The position numbers were made by a program, and so were the translations under genes. DNA of 64,000 nt, taken from contig NZ_ADVG01000002.1 in NCBI RefSeq assembly GCF_000178855.1, positions 2,170,001 through 2,234,000 on the forward strand, in the 5' to 3' direction. The stretch is from Ktedonobacter racemifer DSM 44963. Its GTDB lineage: Bacteria; Chloroflexota; Ktedonobacteria; Ktedonobacterales; Ktedonobacteraceae. Positions 41,977 through 49,759 of the stretch are shown in pieces (within the stretch, counting starts at the first letter, position 1; each line of letters opens with the position of its first letter). The notes under the pieces were generated by a model. It made no database searches, had not been told where the DNA came from, and was given only the letters and a program-made list of their open reading frames with translations.

Positions 41977-44015
41977 ACGCTGGCTCCCTTGTCTACAGCC
42001 ACCTTGCTTATCTCTTCAGGCGTCGTGCTAACGGCACGTCCATTCTTCACGCCCTGACGACCATAGACCGCGCGCTTGCGCCCATCCGGCCACCAGCAGA
42101 GCAAGCCACCCAGCAGCATAATGACGCCGCCATACCAGACCAGGGGTACCAGGGGATTGATAAAGATACGAATGGTGGCCTGCGAGGGACCACTCCAGTC
42201 ACCCAGAAAGACATAGAGGTCGGTCACTCCCAGAGTCGTAATTGCAATCTGGCTGGCTGGCTGATTATCGAAGTTCTTATACATTGTACGCCCAGGCCGA
42301 ATAGAGTCCACCAGCGTACCATTACGCCAGACCTGCATCAGTGCCGCGACGCTCTGCTGACCGTCGCCATAGCTCTGCAAGTTGCCCTTGTAGACAAATA
42401 GGTAGCCACCAATTGTGGTCTCCTGCCCGCTCTTGAGCGTGACATCCTTCTGCACCTGGAAAAAGTGCGAACCAATGACGCCCGCCGCCAGCAAGACCAG
42501 GCCCAGGTGAACCACGTAGCCACCATAGCGCTGGCGATAGCGCTTAAAGAGCATGTAGACGGCCTGCCAGTAGGGTTCGCCATGCGCGTGCCGCACACGA
42601 GCGCCACGCCAGAGTTCATACAAGATCGCCATGGCGGTAAAGGCGCAGACCGAGAAGCCAATGTTGGCCAGGACATCCGTGACACCCAGGAGCGGCAGTA
42701 CCAATGCGCAGGCCGCCGCCAGTATCGTAGGCACACTCAGGTTACGCCAGAGAGCATTAGGAGAGGTACGGCGCCACGCCAGCAGCGGCCCAATCCCCAT
42801 CGCCAGAATGAGCACGGCGAAGAGCGGACCATTCACGGAATTATAGAAAGGCGCGCCTACTGTCATCGTCTGCTTACGAATAGTCGCCGAGATCAGGGGG
42901 AAGAGGGTGCCCCATAGAGTAGCGAAGGTGATACCCAGCAGCATCAGATTATTCAGCAGGAAGACGCCCTCGCGCGAGACCACCGAATCGAACTCCTGAT
43001 CCGGCTTGAGTTTTGGTAAGCGGAAGAAAAAGAGCGCGGTCGAAAAGATGATAATGACGGCTAGAAAGGCAAAGAAATACACACCGATATCAGAATAGGC
43101 AAACGAATGCACCGAGCTAATAATGCCGCTTCGTACCTCAAAGGTGCCAAAGATCGAGAGCGCAAACGAGGCAATGACCAGGAACATATTCCAGACTTTG
43201 AGCATGCCACGGCGCTCCTGCACCATTGTCGAATGCAAAAAAGCGGTCGCAGTCAACCAGGGCAGGAGCGCGGCGTTCTCCACCGGGTCCCAGCCCCAGT
43301 AGCCGCCCCAGCCCAGCACATGGTAGGCCCACCAGCTCCCCAGGAGCAGGCCCGCCGTCTGAATACTCCAGGAGGCCAGCATCCAGCGACGCATGGAGCG
43401 CAGCCAATCACTATTTACCTCGCCCGAAAGCAGTGCTGCCACCGCGAAAGCGAAGGGGACCGAGAAGCTCATATACCCCATCAGCAACGTCGGTGGATGC
43501 ACCAGCATCCCAGGGTCCATCAGCAGCGGATTCAGGCCCGTGCCATCCTGTGGAGGATAGGGCAGGCGCACAAAAGGATTAGAGACGGTGACAAGCACCA
43601 GTACAAAGAAGCCCTCAACCACCATCAAGGTCGCCAGCACATAGGGTACCAGCTTAGTGGGGGCGCGACGTGAGGTAAAGACAAAGATCGCGGAGAAGAT
43701 GCCCAGCATCAGTGCCCAGTAGAGCAGTGAACCTTCCTGCCCGCCATAGAAGGCGGCTGAGGTAAAATACCAGGGCATGCTGCGGCTTGACTGTTCGGCG
43801 ACATATTTTACCCCAAAGTCATGCGTCAAAAACGATGCTACCAGCATCGCCGAGGCCAGCACGAGGAAGGCGGATACCGCCAGGACAGCCCTCTTGGCGC
43901 TTATGATTGCCTGTGGCTGCTCTCGCACTGCTCCCACCACCGCTATGACAATAGCGAAAACGGCGAAGCCGAGCGCCAGCATTAGCGCTATAATACCAAT
44001 ATCAGAAAAGTACAC
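41973..44015 (-). CDS. ccmF: Cytochrome c heme lyase subunit CcmF
   Basis: 680 aa, about 15 membrane helices, GTG start. The WWD-type heme-binding domain is clear (GWGGYWGWDPVENAALLPWL), with conserved His residues around it (LVHPPTLLMGY, AFLHSTMVQ). Synthesises the thioether bond with CcmH. Length is normal for System I CcmF. Confidence 0.95.
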   Translation of the reverse strand: MYFSDIGIIALMLALGFAVFAIVIAVVGAVREQPQAIISAKRAVLAVSAFLVLASAMLVASFLTHDFGVKYVAEQSSRSMPWYFTSAAFYGGQEGSLLYWALMLGIFSAIFVFTSRRAPTKLVPYVLATLMVVEGFFVLVLVTVSNPFVRLPYPPQDGTGLNPLLMDPGMLVHPPTLLMGYMSFSVPFAFAVAALLSGEVNSDWLRSMRRWMLASWSIQTAGLLLGSWWAYHVLGWGGYWGWDPVENAALLPWLTATAFLHSTMVQERRGMLKVWNMFLVIASFALSIFGTFEVRSGIISSVHSFAYSDIGVYFFAFLAVIIIFSTALFFFRLPKLKPDQEFDSVVSREGVFLLNNLMLLGITFATLWGTLFPLISATIRKQTMTVGAPFYNSVNGPLFAVLILAMGIGPLLAWRRTSPNALWRNLSVPTILAAACALVLPLLGVTDVLANIGFSVCAFTAMAILYELWRGARVRHAHGEPYWQAVYMLFKRYRQRYGGYVVHLGLVLLAAGVIGSHFFQVQKDVTLKSGQETTIGGYLFVYKGNLQSYGDGQQSVAALMQVWRNGTLVDSIRPGRTMYKNFDNQPASQIAITTLGVTDLYVFLGDWSGPSQATIRIFINPLVPLVWYGGVIMLLGGLLCWWPDGRKRAVYGRQGVKNGRAVSTTPEEISKVAVDKGASV

Positions 44016-44039
44016 TCTACTCTATTCCTACTTTCTGGC

Positions 44040-44504
44040 CTACTTTCTGGCTGGAGGGGTCGCGTTCTGGAACTTGGAGGGGCACTTCGCCAGCAGGGTC
44101 TGCGCCTCGAAGGGTCCCTGGCCCGTGTAGCGTCCCTCGACCACTACCTGTACACCTGGCTTAAAGATATCAGGCACCACTCCGCTATAGTTGACGCGCA
44201 AGGTTTGCTTGCCATCTACAATTGAGAACTGGATATGGTTTTGCACATCATCCTTGACGATTGTGCCAGCCTGGACATTGCCCGCGATACGTATGGTCTG
44301 TGAGGCACAATTCGTACAGGATTTCAGTTCCGAGACCGTCATATAATAGGCGGCGCTGGTCTGTGTATTGGCATAGACCAGGTACACAACCGCTCCCAGA
44401 ATAGCCAGTCCCACCAGTAAAAAGCTCAGTGGGAAACGCTTTTTGCGGCGCTGCTCTGGAGTAATCTTTGCTTCTTGCTGCTCTATCGTCATTGCAGGCG
44501 GCAC
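44040..44504 (-). CDS. ccmE: Heme chaperone CcmE, Cys-type variant with Phe in place of Tyr
   Basis: 154 aa from GTG 44504, chosen because GGAGG lies 7 bases upstream. N-terminal membrane anchor (about 26-46) and an OB-fold domain. The heme-binding His of proteobacterial CcmE (HxxxY) is replaced: the motif here reads LLAKCPSKFQ, i.e. Cys-x3-Phe. CxxxY variants are known in archaea and some bacteria; the additional Tyr-to-Phe change is unusual. An extra CTNC pair occurs early in the domain (SCTNCASQTIRI). Carries heme from CcmABC to CcmF. Confidence 0.9.
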   Translation of the reverse strand: MPPAMTIEQQEAKITPEQRRKKRFPLSFLLVGLAILGAVVYLVYANTQTSAAYYMTVSELKSCTNCASQTIRIAGNVQAGTIVKDDVQNHIQFSIVDGKQTLRVNYSGVVPDIFKPGVQVVVEGRYTGQGPFEAQTLLAKCPSKFQNATPPARK

Positions 44505-44526
44505 GTTCCGTCCTCCTTGCCTATCA

Positions 44527-44574
44527 GGAAACCTGAGCGCGTAAGCGCTAGCCACGAGAGTGGCGTTGGTTTCC
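44527..44574 (+). repeat. Interspersed two-hairpin palindromic element, copy 3
   Basis: GGAAACC-TGA-GCGC-GTAA-GCGC-TA-GCCAC-GAGA-GTGGC-GTT-GGTTTCC, in the spacer before ccmE. Both inner loops read as GNRA on the plus strand. Confidence 0.82.
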
Positions 44575-44584
44575 GCATTAAAAG

Positions 44585-45040
44585 CTAGTGGGGAGCGATG
44601 GCCGCTTCAAACAGGATGTTGAGCAGCGCCCCCAGAATAAATACCAGTATGCCCAGGGCTAGCATGACTTGAGGCGCGACCTTTGAGAGGCGCGAAGTCC
44701 TTTTTGCCAGTCGGCGAATATTGTTTTGCCCCAGGTAAATAGCCACAAACAGTATCGCAATCACGAGTACAACCTTGGTAATCAGGGTCGCGAGATACGG
44801 CCAGCCCAGGGTGGTCTGCGTCAGGCGATCCACCGTCAGGTAGACACCGCTCAGCACCATAACCCCCATGCAGATATTGACCATCCGCTTGAAGAGGGCC
44901 GCGACCTGGCTCGAAATCACTGGAGAGGGTCCACCGGCACGCAAAGCGGGAATGACCACGAGCAGATACATAATACTGCCACCAACCCAGGCCGCACCCG
45001 CGATTGTATGCGCGGCGCGCATGATTAGATGTAAGATCAT
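44585..45040 (-). CDS. CopD-like four-helix membrane protein
   Basis: 151 aa from ATG 45040 (MILHLIMRAAHTIAGAAWVGGSI); a GTG at 45082 overlapping the resA stop is the alternative. Four membrane helices; His residues in helix 1 (AAHTIAGAAWVGG) as in CopD/DUF2269-type proteins thought to bind heme or copper. Position in the ccm operon supports a heme- or copper-related role. Confidence 0.75.
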   Translation of the reverse strand: MILHLIMRAAHTIAGAAWVGGSIMYLLVVIPALRAGGPSPVISSQVAALFKRMVNICMGVMVLSGVYLTVDRLTQTTLGWPYLATLITKVVLVIAILFVAIYLGQNNIRRLAKRTSRLSKVAPQVMLALGILVFILGALLNILFEAAIAPH

Positions 45041-45071
45041 CTCAGCGTTACTCCGGCTCAAACTAAAGAAA

Positions 45072-45719
45072 TTAGGCGACACCTAATTTCTTCAATTCGA
45101 GCTGCAAGCCCTTCTGGTCCAGTGGCCCATAGCGCCCTACGATCTTGCCACTCGCGTCGATAAAGAAGGTCTCGGGATAGCCACGGATGCCATAACTGAC
45201 CCCTGTATCGCCATTCAGCGTATCCTGTACATTGGTATAGCCCAGGGCATACTTCTGCAAGAAGTTATGCGCGTCGCTAGATGGCTCATTAGAATCCACG
45301 CCAAGCATGACCACATTTTTACTCTGCAACTGCTGCCAGGTCTTGCTCAACTGGGGTGCCTCAGCCTGGCACGGCTCGCACCACGAGGCCCAGAAATTGA
45401 GAATCACAGGCTTGCCCTTAAAGTCGGAGAGCTGCACTTCTTTACCATCGCCAAGCGAAGGAAGCTTGAAGTTAGGAGCATCCTTTCCAATTAAAGGGCT
45501 GGGCATCTCGCCAGTCGAAGACGTGCTGGAGGGCGCGTTCTGTGCCCCAGAGGCAGGCGTCAATAATTGCGTGAGCAGCAGGGCCAGTAGGGCCACACTA
45601 ATCGTGGTCACCACACTAAAGGTAATAATGTGGCGGCGCTTACTACGCTGCTCGAAGGCCTTCTCGTCGCCCGCCTCTGCCATTGTTCTATGTTGTAGTT
45701 CCAATTCTTCAGCTGCCAT
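45072..45719 (-). CDS. CcmG/ResA-type thiol-disulfide oxidoreductase
   Basis: 215 aa. N-terminal anchor (about 30-52), then a TlpA/ResA thioredoxin fold with active site NFWASWCEPCQAE and cis-Pro in RGYPETFFID. Keeps apocytochrome thiols reduced for CcmH/CcmF. First gene of the ccm operon; the four-half-site promoter lies about 130 bp upstream. Confidence 0.93.
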   Translation of the reverse strand: MAAEELELQHRTMAEAGDEKAFEQRSKRRHIITFSVVTTISVALLALLLTQLLTPASGAQNAPSSTSSTGEMPSPLIGKDAPNFKLPSLGDGKEVQLSDFKGKPVILNFWASWCEPCQAEAPQLSKTWQQLQSKNVVMLGVDSNEPSSDAHNFLQKYALGYTNVQDTLNGDTGVSYGIRGYPETFFIDASGKIVGRYGPLDQKGLQLELKKLGVA

Positions 45720-45746
45720 GTGCTTTCACTTTTTTAGTGCTCCTAT

Positions 45747-45795
45747 CGAAAACCTGAGTGCGGAGCACTAGCCGCGAGAGCGGCGTTGGTTTTCG
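45747..45795 (+). repeat. Interspersed two-hairpin palindromic element, copy 4
   Basis: CGAAAACC-TGA-GTGC-GGA-GCAC-TA-GCCGC-GAGA-GCGGC-GTT-GGTTTTCG, in the leader of the ccm operon. Relative to copy 3 both inner stems changed on both sides (GCGC to GTGC/GCAC, GCCAC to GCCGC/GCGGC), preserving pairing. Confidence 0.82.
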
Positions 45796-45844
45796 TATAA
45801 GAAGGTACTTGCCTTGGTCTGATCGAAGATATAATAACAGACAG

Positions 45845-45909
45845 ATTATGGTGCTTGAGCCTGATAGCCAACTTGCAAGCCTTAAAGGCTACCTTACAAA
45901 GACCTGAAC
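45845..45909 (-). promoter_or_regulatory. Four-half-site activator box and -10 upstream of the ccm operon
   Basis: Plus-strand half-sites CCTGATA (45860), ACTTGCA (45871), CCTTACA (45892) and CCTGAAC (45903): spacing 11-21-11. On the minus strand a CATAAT -10 box (45845-45850) follows after exactly 9 bases. Same layout at 46720, 56466 and 62574. Confidence 0.75.
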
Positions 45910-46003
45910 ATCTTTTATATAGCAGAAAGAGAGCATCTATCTCAATGCTCTCTTTCTTATGTTCGGCAAAAAAAACTATTTCTGTAGCGTTGACTTCCAG
46001 CCG

Positions 46004-46651
46004 CTAGACACTAGCAATCTGTGGGCTGGCCTTCTGACCACCCAGCGTCCAGTAGAGCAAAGCAACTATTACTATAAGAAATCCAGCCGCACTCAGGGCA
46101 ATCTGGAGCAAGAGCAGACCAATGACGACCAGGAGCAGGCCAGCGGCGGTGAGCATAGGCATCAGACTGGGAGCAGAGTGATGAGTGTAGGCAGCCAGTA
46201 AAATTTCTTCCGCCTGAGCCTCCTGGGCTGCTTTCCGCGCCTCTTGCTCATGCAGAATACGTCCCACGGCCTGGTGGAGCAGACGAGCGTCAAAGGGCTT
46301 GGTCATATAGATGGGTTGAGGAGTTTCCTGCCCGGCAAGGGGAGCCGCGAGCAGAGCAGAGGGCGTGCTTTCTGCCTGTTCCCAGGATAGCACAATCGTG
46401 GGGGTTTGCCACAGATCAGGTAGTTCCTGGACAGTACGCAGCAAGTTCCAGTTACGGTGTACTCCACCATCGACATCGACCACAATCAGATCGGGCTGGC
46501 GTTTCTCTGGCAGAGGAAGCGCCCTGGATATCTGCGTCATCTCGCTCACCTGTATGCCCTGGCTCTGTAAACCGATGGCAATCAGGCGGCGTAAGCAAAG
46601 ATCGCTCTCAATGAGGAGAACGTGCGGTTGCTCTCCCGACGATGCGTACAT
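46004..46651 (-). CDS. Receiver-domain protein with C-terminal membrane hairpin
   Basis: 215 aa from ATG 46651 (MYASSGEQPHVLLIES), GGAGGAG upstream. Residues 8-145 are a response-regulator receiver: acidic ESD near the start, phospho-acceptor Asp in LIVVDVDGG and conserved Lys in YMTKPFD. There is no output domain; instead two hydrophobic helices (about 165-205) anchor it in the membrane. Carries the same promoter box as the ccm, cox and ctaB operons, so it is probably in their regulon. Confidence 0.82.
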   Translation of the reverse strand: MYASSGEQPHVLLIESDLCLRRLIAIGLQSQGIQVSEMTQISRALPLPEKRQPDLIVVDVDGGVHRNWNLLRTVQELPDLWQTPTIVLSWEQAESTPSALLAAPLAGQETPQPIYMTKPFDARLLHQAVGRILHEQEARKAAQEAQAEEILLAAYTHHSAPSLMPMLTAAGLLLVVIGLLLLQIALSAAGFLIVIVALLYWTLGGQKASPQIASV

Positions 46652-46719
46652 GTATGCTCCTCCAAATTGCAAGACCTTGCGCGAAGACCCATTGCAAAAT
46701 AACATAGCTTCTTACAGAA

Positions 46720-46784
46720 AGCATACCCAATACACATTACAATATCTTAACTACCTAGGGTATTCACCTTACAGCAACCTGAAT
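46720..46784 (-). promoter_or_regulatory. Four-half-site activator box and -10 upstream of the receiver gene
   Basis: Half-sites CATTACA (46735), TCTTAAC (46745), CCTTACA (46767), CCTGAAT (46778), spacing 10-22-11; on the minus strand TATGCT (46720-46725) follows after 9 bases. The weakest match of the four copies. Confidence 0.62.
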
Positions 46785-46803
46785 ACATCAAAACAGTTAT
46801 AGA

Positions 46804-46880
46804 GTTGTAATACAAAAGAGAAGAAGATGCCAGTCTGAGCATGCTCAAGACTGGCATCTTCTTCTCTTTTGTATTACAAC
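46804..46880. terminator. 33-bp hairpin that includes the kinase stop codon
   Basis: 46804-46836 pairs perfectly with 46848-46880; the centre adds GAGC/GCTC with one bulged A. The TAA stop of the leftward kinase gene (46874-46876) is within the arm. Confidence 0.8.
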
Positions 46881-48823
46881 TTCATGAGTTTATAGCCAAC
46901 ATCGGGGACGGTCACTATATACTTCGGGTGACGTGAATCGCTCTCGACCTTGCGGCGCAGGCGGCTGATATAGACCCAGATGAAATCGATATCGCGGTTA
47001 TACTCTGGCCCCCACACCTTCTCCAGAAGCAGTTCGTGAGTAACAACCATGCCTGCATTCTGGGCCAGCACGCTCAGCAACTTGTACTCGGTGCGGCTCA
47101 ATTGTATGGTCTTACCCTCGACGGTTACCAGATGTTGCGCATGGTCAATGACCAGCCCGCCTGAGCGGAACACAGCCTGCTGGGTTGGCTCTTCGCGTAC
47201 AGCGGAGCGTCGTCGTAGCACAGCTCGCACACGCGCCATAAGCTCCTTCATACCGAAGGGCTTGAGTACCAGGTCATCGCCCCCCAGGTCAAGCAGTTGG
47301 ACGCGCTCATCCTCGTCGCACTCATCGCTCAGCATAATGACGGGTACCTGGGAGAACTCGCGCAGGCGCTGGAGCAGCTCGATGCCGCTCATATCCGCCA
47401 GGCGCGTCGCCAGCAGGACCAGGTCTGGCTCCTCCAGGTCGATCTGGCGCAGGAACTGCACGCCGTGGTTAACTGTATGCACGCGATACTGCTGCTCCTC
47501 CAGATTCGCGCGCAGGTAACGTGCCATACGCGCATCGCCCTCGGCCAGCAGAACAGAGACGCGGCGATCCTGGCGCAGGAGTGCTGGTCGCACGGCTCCT
47601 AGTGGGCCAGTGGCTGGCTCCGCAACCTCGCTTATACGTGTACGCTGGGGCACTGCTGCGGTCTCGATACGCGGCGCCAGGGGCAGGGTAAAGTAGAAGC
47701 TGGCTCCCTGGCCCTCGCCCATTGAATCAGCCCAGATACGACCGCCATGCGCTTCAACGGTTGAACGTGCCGCGGCCAGGCCCAGCCCACTACCGCCAGC
47801 CTGCTCGTCGCCTTGCGATCCACGATAGAAGCGATCAAAAATACGCTCCAGGTGCTCGGGAGCAATTCCTATGCCCTCATCGATCACGCCAATCCGCATC
47901 TCAACCTCATTGGTCTCCAGGCGAACACTCACGACCGAGTTGGGAGCGGAGTAATTCAGTGCATTATCAAGGAGATGGTTGAGCGTTTGCTCTATGCGTA
48001 CAGCGTCACACATCACCGGGGGCAGATCGGGAGGAAGGCTCAACACAAAGCGATGGTAGGGCGCCTGCTTCTGCCAACGCGTCACCAGTTGCGAGAGCAG
48101 TTCTGGCATCTGCACCTGGGTGAGTCGTAACGGTTGCATACCGGCATCCAGGCGCCAGACATCAAGCAGGGTGTTAAGTACATCGTAGAGGCGGTCCGAC
48201 TGGGTATCGATCATTTGCAGCATCTCGCGCTGCATCGCCGGGTCCCAGCGTGCCGAGCTACCCAACAGGGTGGTCGCGCAGCCTTTAATCACGGCCAGGG
48301 GGGTCTTGAGTTCATGCGCGGCGCGGGCCAGGGTCTCTCCCTGCGCCTCAAGTGCCGAACGCTCCAGGGTTACATCATCGAAGAGCAGACCACGGCCCAG
48401 GAGAGAACCACGCCGATCATGGACAGGGAAGGTGCGAATACGCAACCAGCGCACAGCCGCATCTGCCAGGGCGACATCGGCAGCATATTCCTGCTCTGGA
48501 TGGCGCCAGACGCGATCCAGTTCGGTATGTGCCAGCCTGCGATCAGCCGAAATCGACAACAGATGCTCGCGCACATTGAAGTCATCGGGTGAGATCAAAT
48601 CATGCTTCCTGATTTGTAGCAGGCGGAGTGCGCTCTGATTTGTATAGATGACACGCTGCTGATTAAGCAGCATAAAGCCGCTGCTCATGCTTGAGCACAC
48701 TTCGGAGAGGATATGATACTCCTTGGTAAAGGCGGCGGGCACAATATCAAGATTTTGCATCGACATTGGGCTATGTGTCACCGTGGCTTTCTCGTCTTCT
48801 GTCCACCAACCGTCGTGGGTCAT
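46874..48823 (-). CDS. Histidine kinase fused to receiver and PhoB-type winged-helix domains
   Basis: 649 aa, no membrane helix. PAS-like domain (about 33-155), HisKA with His170 in AHELKTPLAV, HATPase with DNALNYS, DEGIGI and GSGLGLA (about 270-382), receiver domain (about 420-540) and OmpR/PhoB winged helix (about 550-649, LSRTEYKLLSVLAQNAG...SRLRRKVE). Sensor and DNA-binding output are thus one chain. The receiver lacks its phospho-acceptor: LVLLATRLADMSG has Ala472 where Asp belongs, although Lys521 remains. It may be regulated by dimerisation or by kinase-domain contact. Best candidate to bind the 11-bp repeats upstream of ccm, cox and ctaB. Confidence 0.9.
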   Translation of the reverse strand: MTHDGWWTEDEKATVTHSPMSMQNLDIVPAAFTKEYHILSEVCSSMSSGFMLLNQQRVIYTNQSALRLLQIRKHDLISPDDFNVREHLLSISADRRLAHTELDRVWRHPEQEYAADVALADAAVRWLRIRTFPVHDRRGSLLGRGLLFDDVTLERSALEAQGETLARAAHELKTPLAVIKGCATTLLGSSARWDPAMQREMLQMIDTQSDRLYDVLNTLLDVWRLDAGMQPLRLTQVQMPELLSQLVTRWQKQAPYHRFVLSLPPDLPPVMCDAVRIEQTLNHLLDNALNYSAPNSVVSVRLETNEVEMRIGVIDEGIGIAPEHLERIFDRFYRGSQGDEQAGGSGLGLAAARSTVEAHGGRIWADSMGEGQGASFYFTLPLAPRIETAAVPQRTRISEVAEPATGPLGAVRPALLRQDRRVSVLLAEGDARMARYLRANLEEQQYRVHTVNHGVQFLRQIDLEEPDLVLLATRLADMSGIELLQRLREFSQVPVIMLSDECDEDERVQLLDLGGDDLVLKPFGMKELMARVRAVLRRRSAVREEPTQQAVFRSGGLVIDHAQHLVTVEGKTIQLSRTEYKLLSVLAQNAGMVVTHELLLEKVWGPEYNRDIDFIWVYISRLRRKVESDSRHPKYIVTVPDVGYKLMKL

Positions 48824-48957
48824 AAATGCGCTTCTCCCATTGGGGATCAGGTCAAAGCTTCCTTTGCCCGTCTGTCTCTACTAGCCATCTCTGAACTTTA
48901 GTAATTGCTCATATTGTAGCAAAAAAATTCAATCTTGCCAGGGAAGTAGGACTTCGC

Positions 48958-49040
48958 ATTATAAAATAAAGAGTGGATATAACACGAGTGGCCAGCCGCA
49001 GGCTGGCCACTCGTGTTATATCCACTCTTTATTTTATAAT
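48958..49040. terminator. 40-bp perfect hairpin that includes a stop codon
   Basis: 48958-48997 pairs with 49001-49040 around GCA, the longest perfect stem in the window. The TAA stop of the leftward gene at 49029 is inside the arm. Confidence 0.82.
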
Positions 49041-49442
49041 ACCTGCGATCAAGACCAGGAAAACCAGGTGTACAATCATAAAAATGAAGAAGCCAAAGCC
49101 CAGAATGGCAATCCAGCGCCGGTCATTGACATACATATGCAGGCGCGTGGGATAGGCCAGTGGCCAGCGCTCAGCGGCAACCAGGCCAACAGCGACACGC
49201 ACACGTAGTGGTGAGTGCACCTTGGAGCGTTTTAACTCAGTCACCAGAGCGTTATAACAATGTTTACACAGGGTCCAGGAGCGACGAGGCTCAGGCGCAT
49301 CCTCTGGGTCAAGTACCGTCAAGGGTTCAAACCAGATACGCTGGGTACAGATTGAACAATGCTTCACTCGCATTCTCCGCGTGCGCGAACCCTCTTTCTC
49401 CAGCGGCTGTGATGTATTGGCTCGACGCATGGCCTCTTTCAT
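49029..49442 (-). CDS. Zinc-ribbon protein with C-terminal membrane helix
   Basis: 137 aa from ATG 49442 (MKEAMRRANTS); an upstream ATG at 49469 is possible. CSIC...CKHC (two C-x2-C pairs, about residues 28-65) forms a zinc ribbon, followed by a basic region and a C-terminal membrane helix (AILGFGFFIFMIVHLVFLVLI). Unknown function; topology is the reverse of the N-terminal zinc-ribbon proteins at 10.8-18.5 kb. Confidence 0.72.
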   Translation of the reverse strand: MKEAMRRANTSQPLEKEGSRTRRMRVKHCSICTQRIWFEPLTVLDPEDAPEPRRSWTLCKHCYNALVTELKRSKVHSPLRVRVAVGLVAAERWPLAYPTRLHMYVNDRRWIAILGFGFFIFMIVHLVFLVLIAGIIK

Positions 49443-49716
49443 TCGCCTATTCGTCCTTCCAACTGCCAATCATTCTCGCTCTACAATTGCTCGCTCGCTT
49501 AATAGCCTCTGCGGGAGGAAGCAGAAGAGGAACCCCTCCTCTTATCCCGTAGAGTAATTTCTCTCTCCACTCTTACAAGCATAACGCGGGCCTGTAAGCG
49601 ACACAATAACCTACAAAGGTTGTTTCTCTCAGACTTTTTTTTACTCTCCACCAATTGTAGCACATTCCGCCTGCAACATCAGTGTGGGAAATGTTTCTAA
49701 GAAATGATGTCGAATA

Positions 49717-49745
49717 TTGACATGTACTGGCATTTATAGTACAAT
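49717..49745 (+). promoter_or_regulatory. Promoter of tnpB
   Basis: TTGACA (49717-49722), 17-bp spacer, TACAAT (49740-49745), 14 bases before the first start codon. Near-consensus. Confidence 0.7.
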
Positions 49746-49759
49746 ACAGTTAGATAAAT

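Noticed and set aside
2820..49040. CRISPR array or single repeat family among the long hairpins
   Set aside because: The hairpins have unrelated sequences, no regular spacing and no cas gene nearby.
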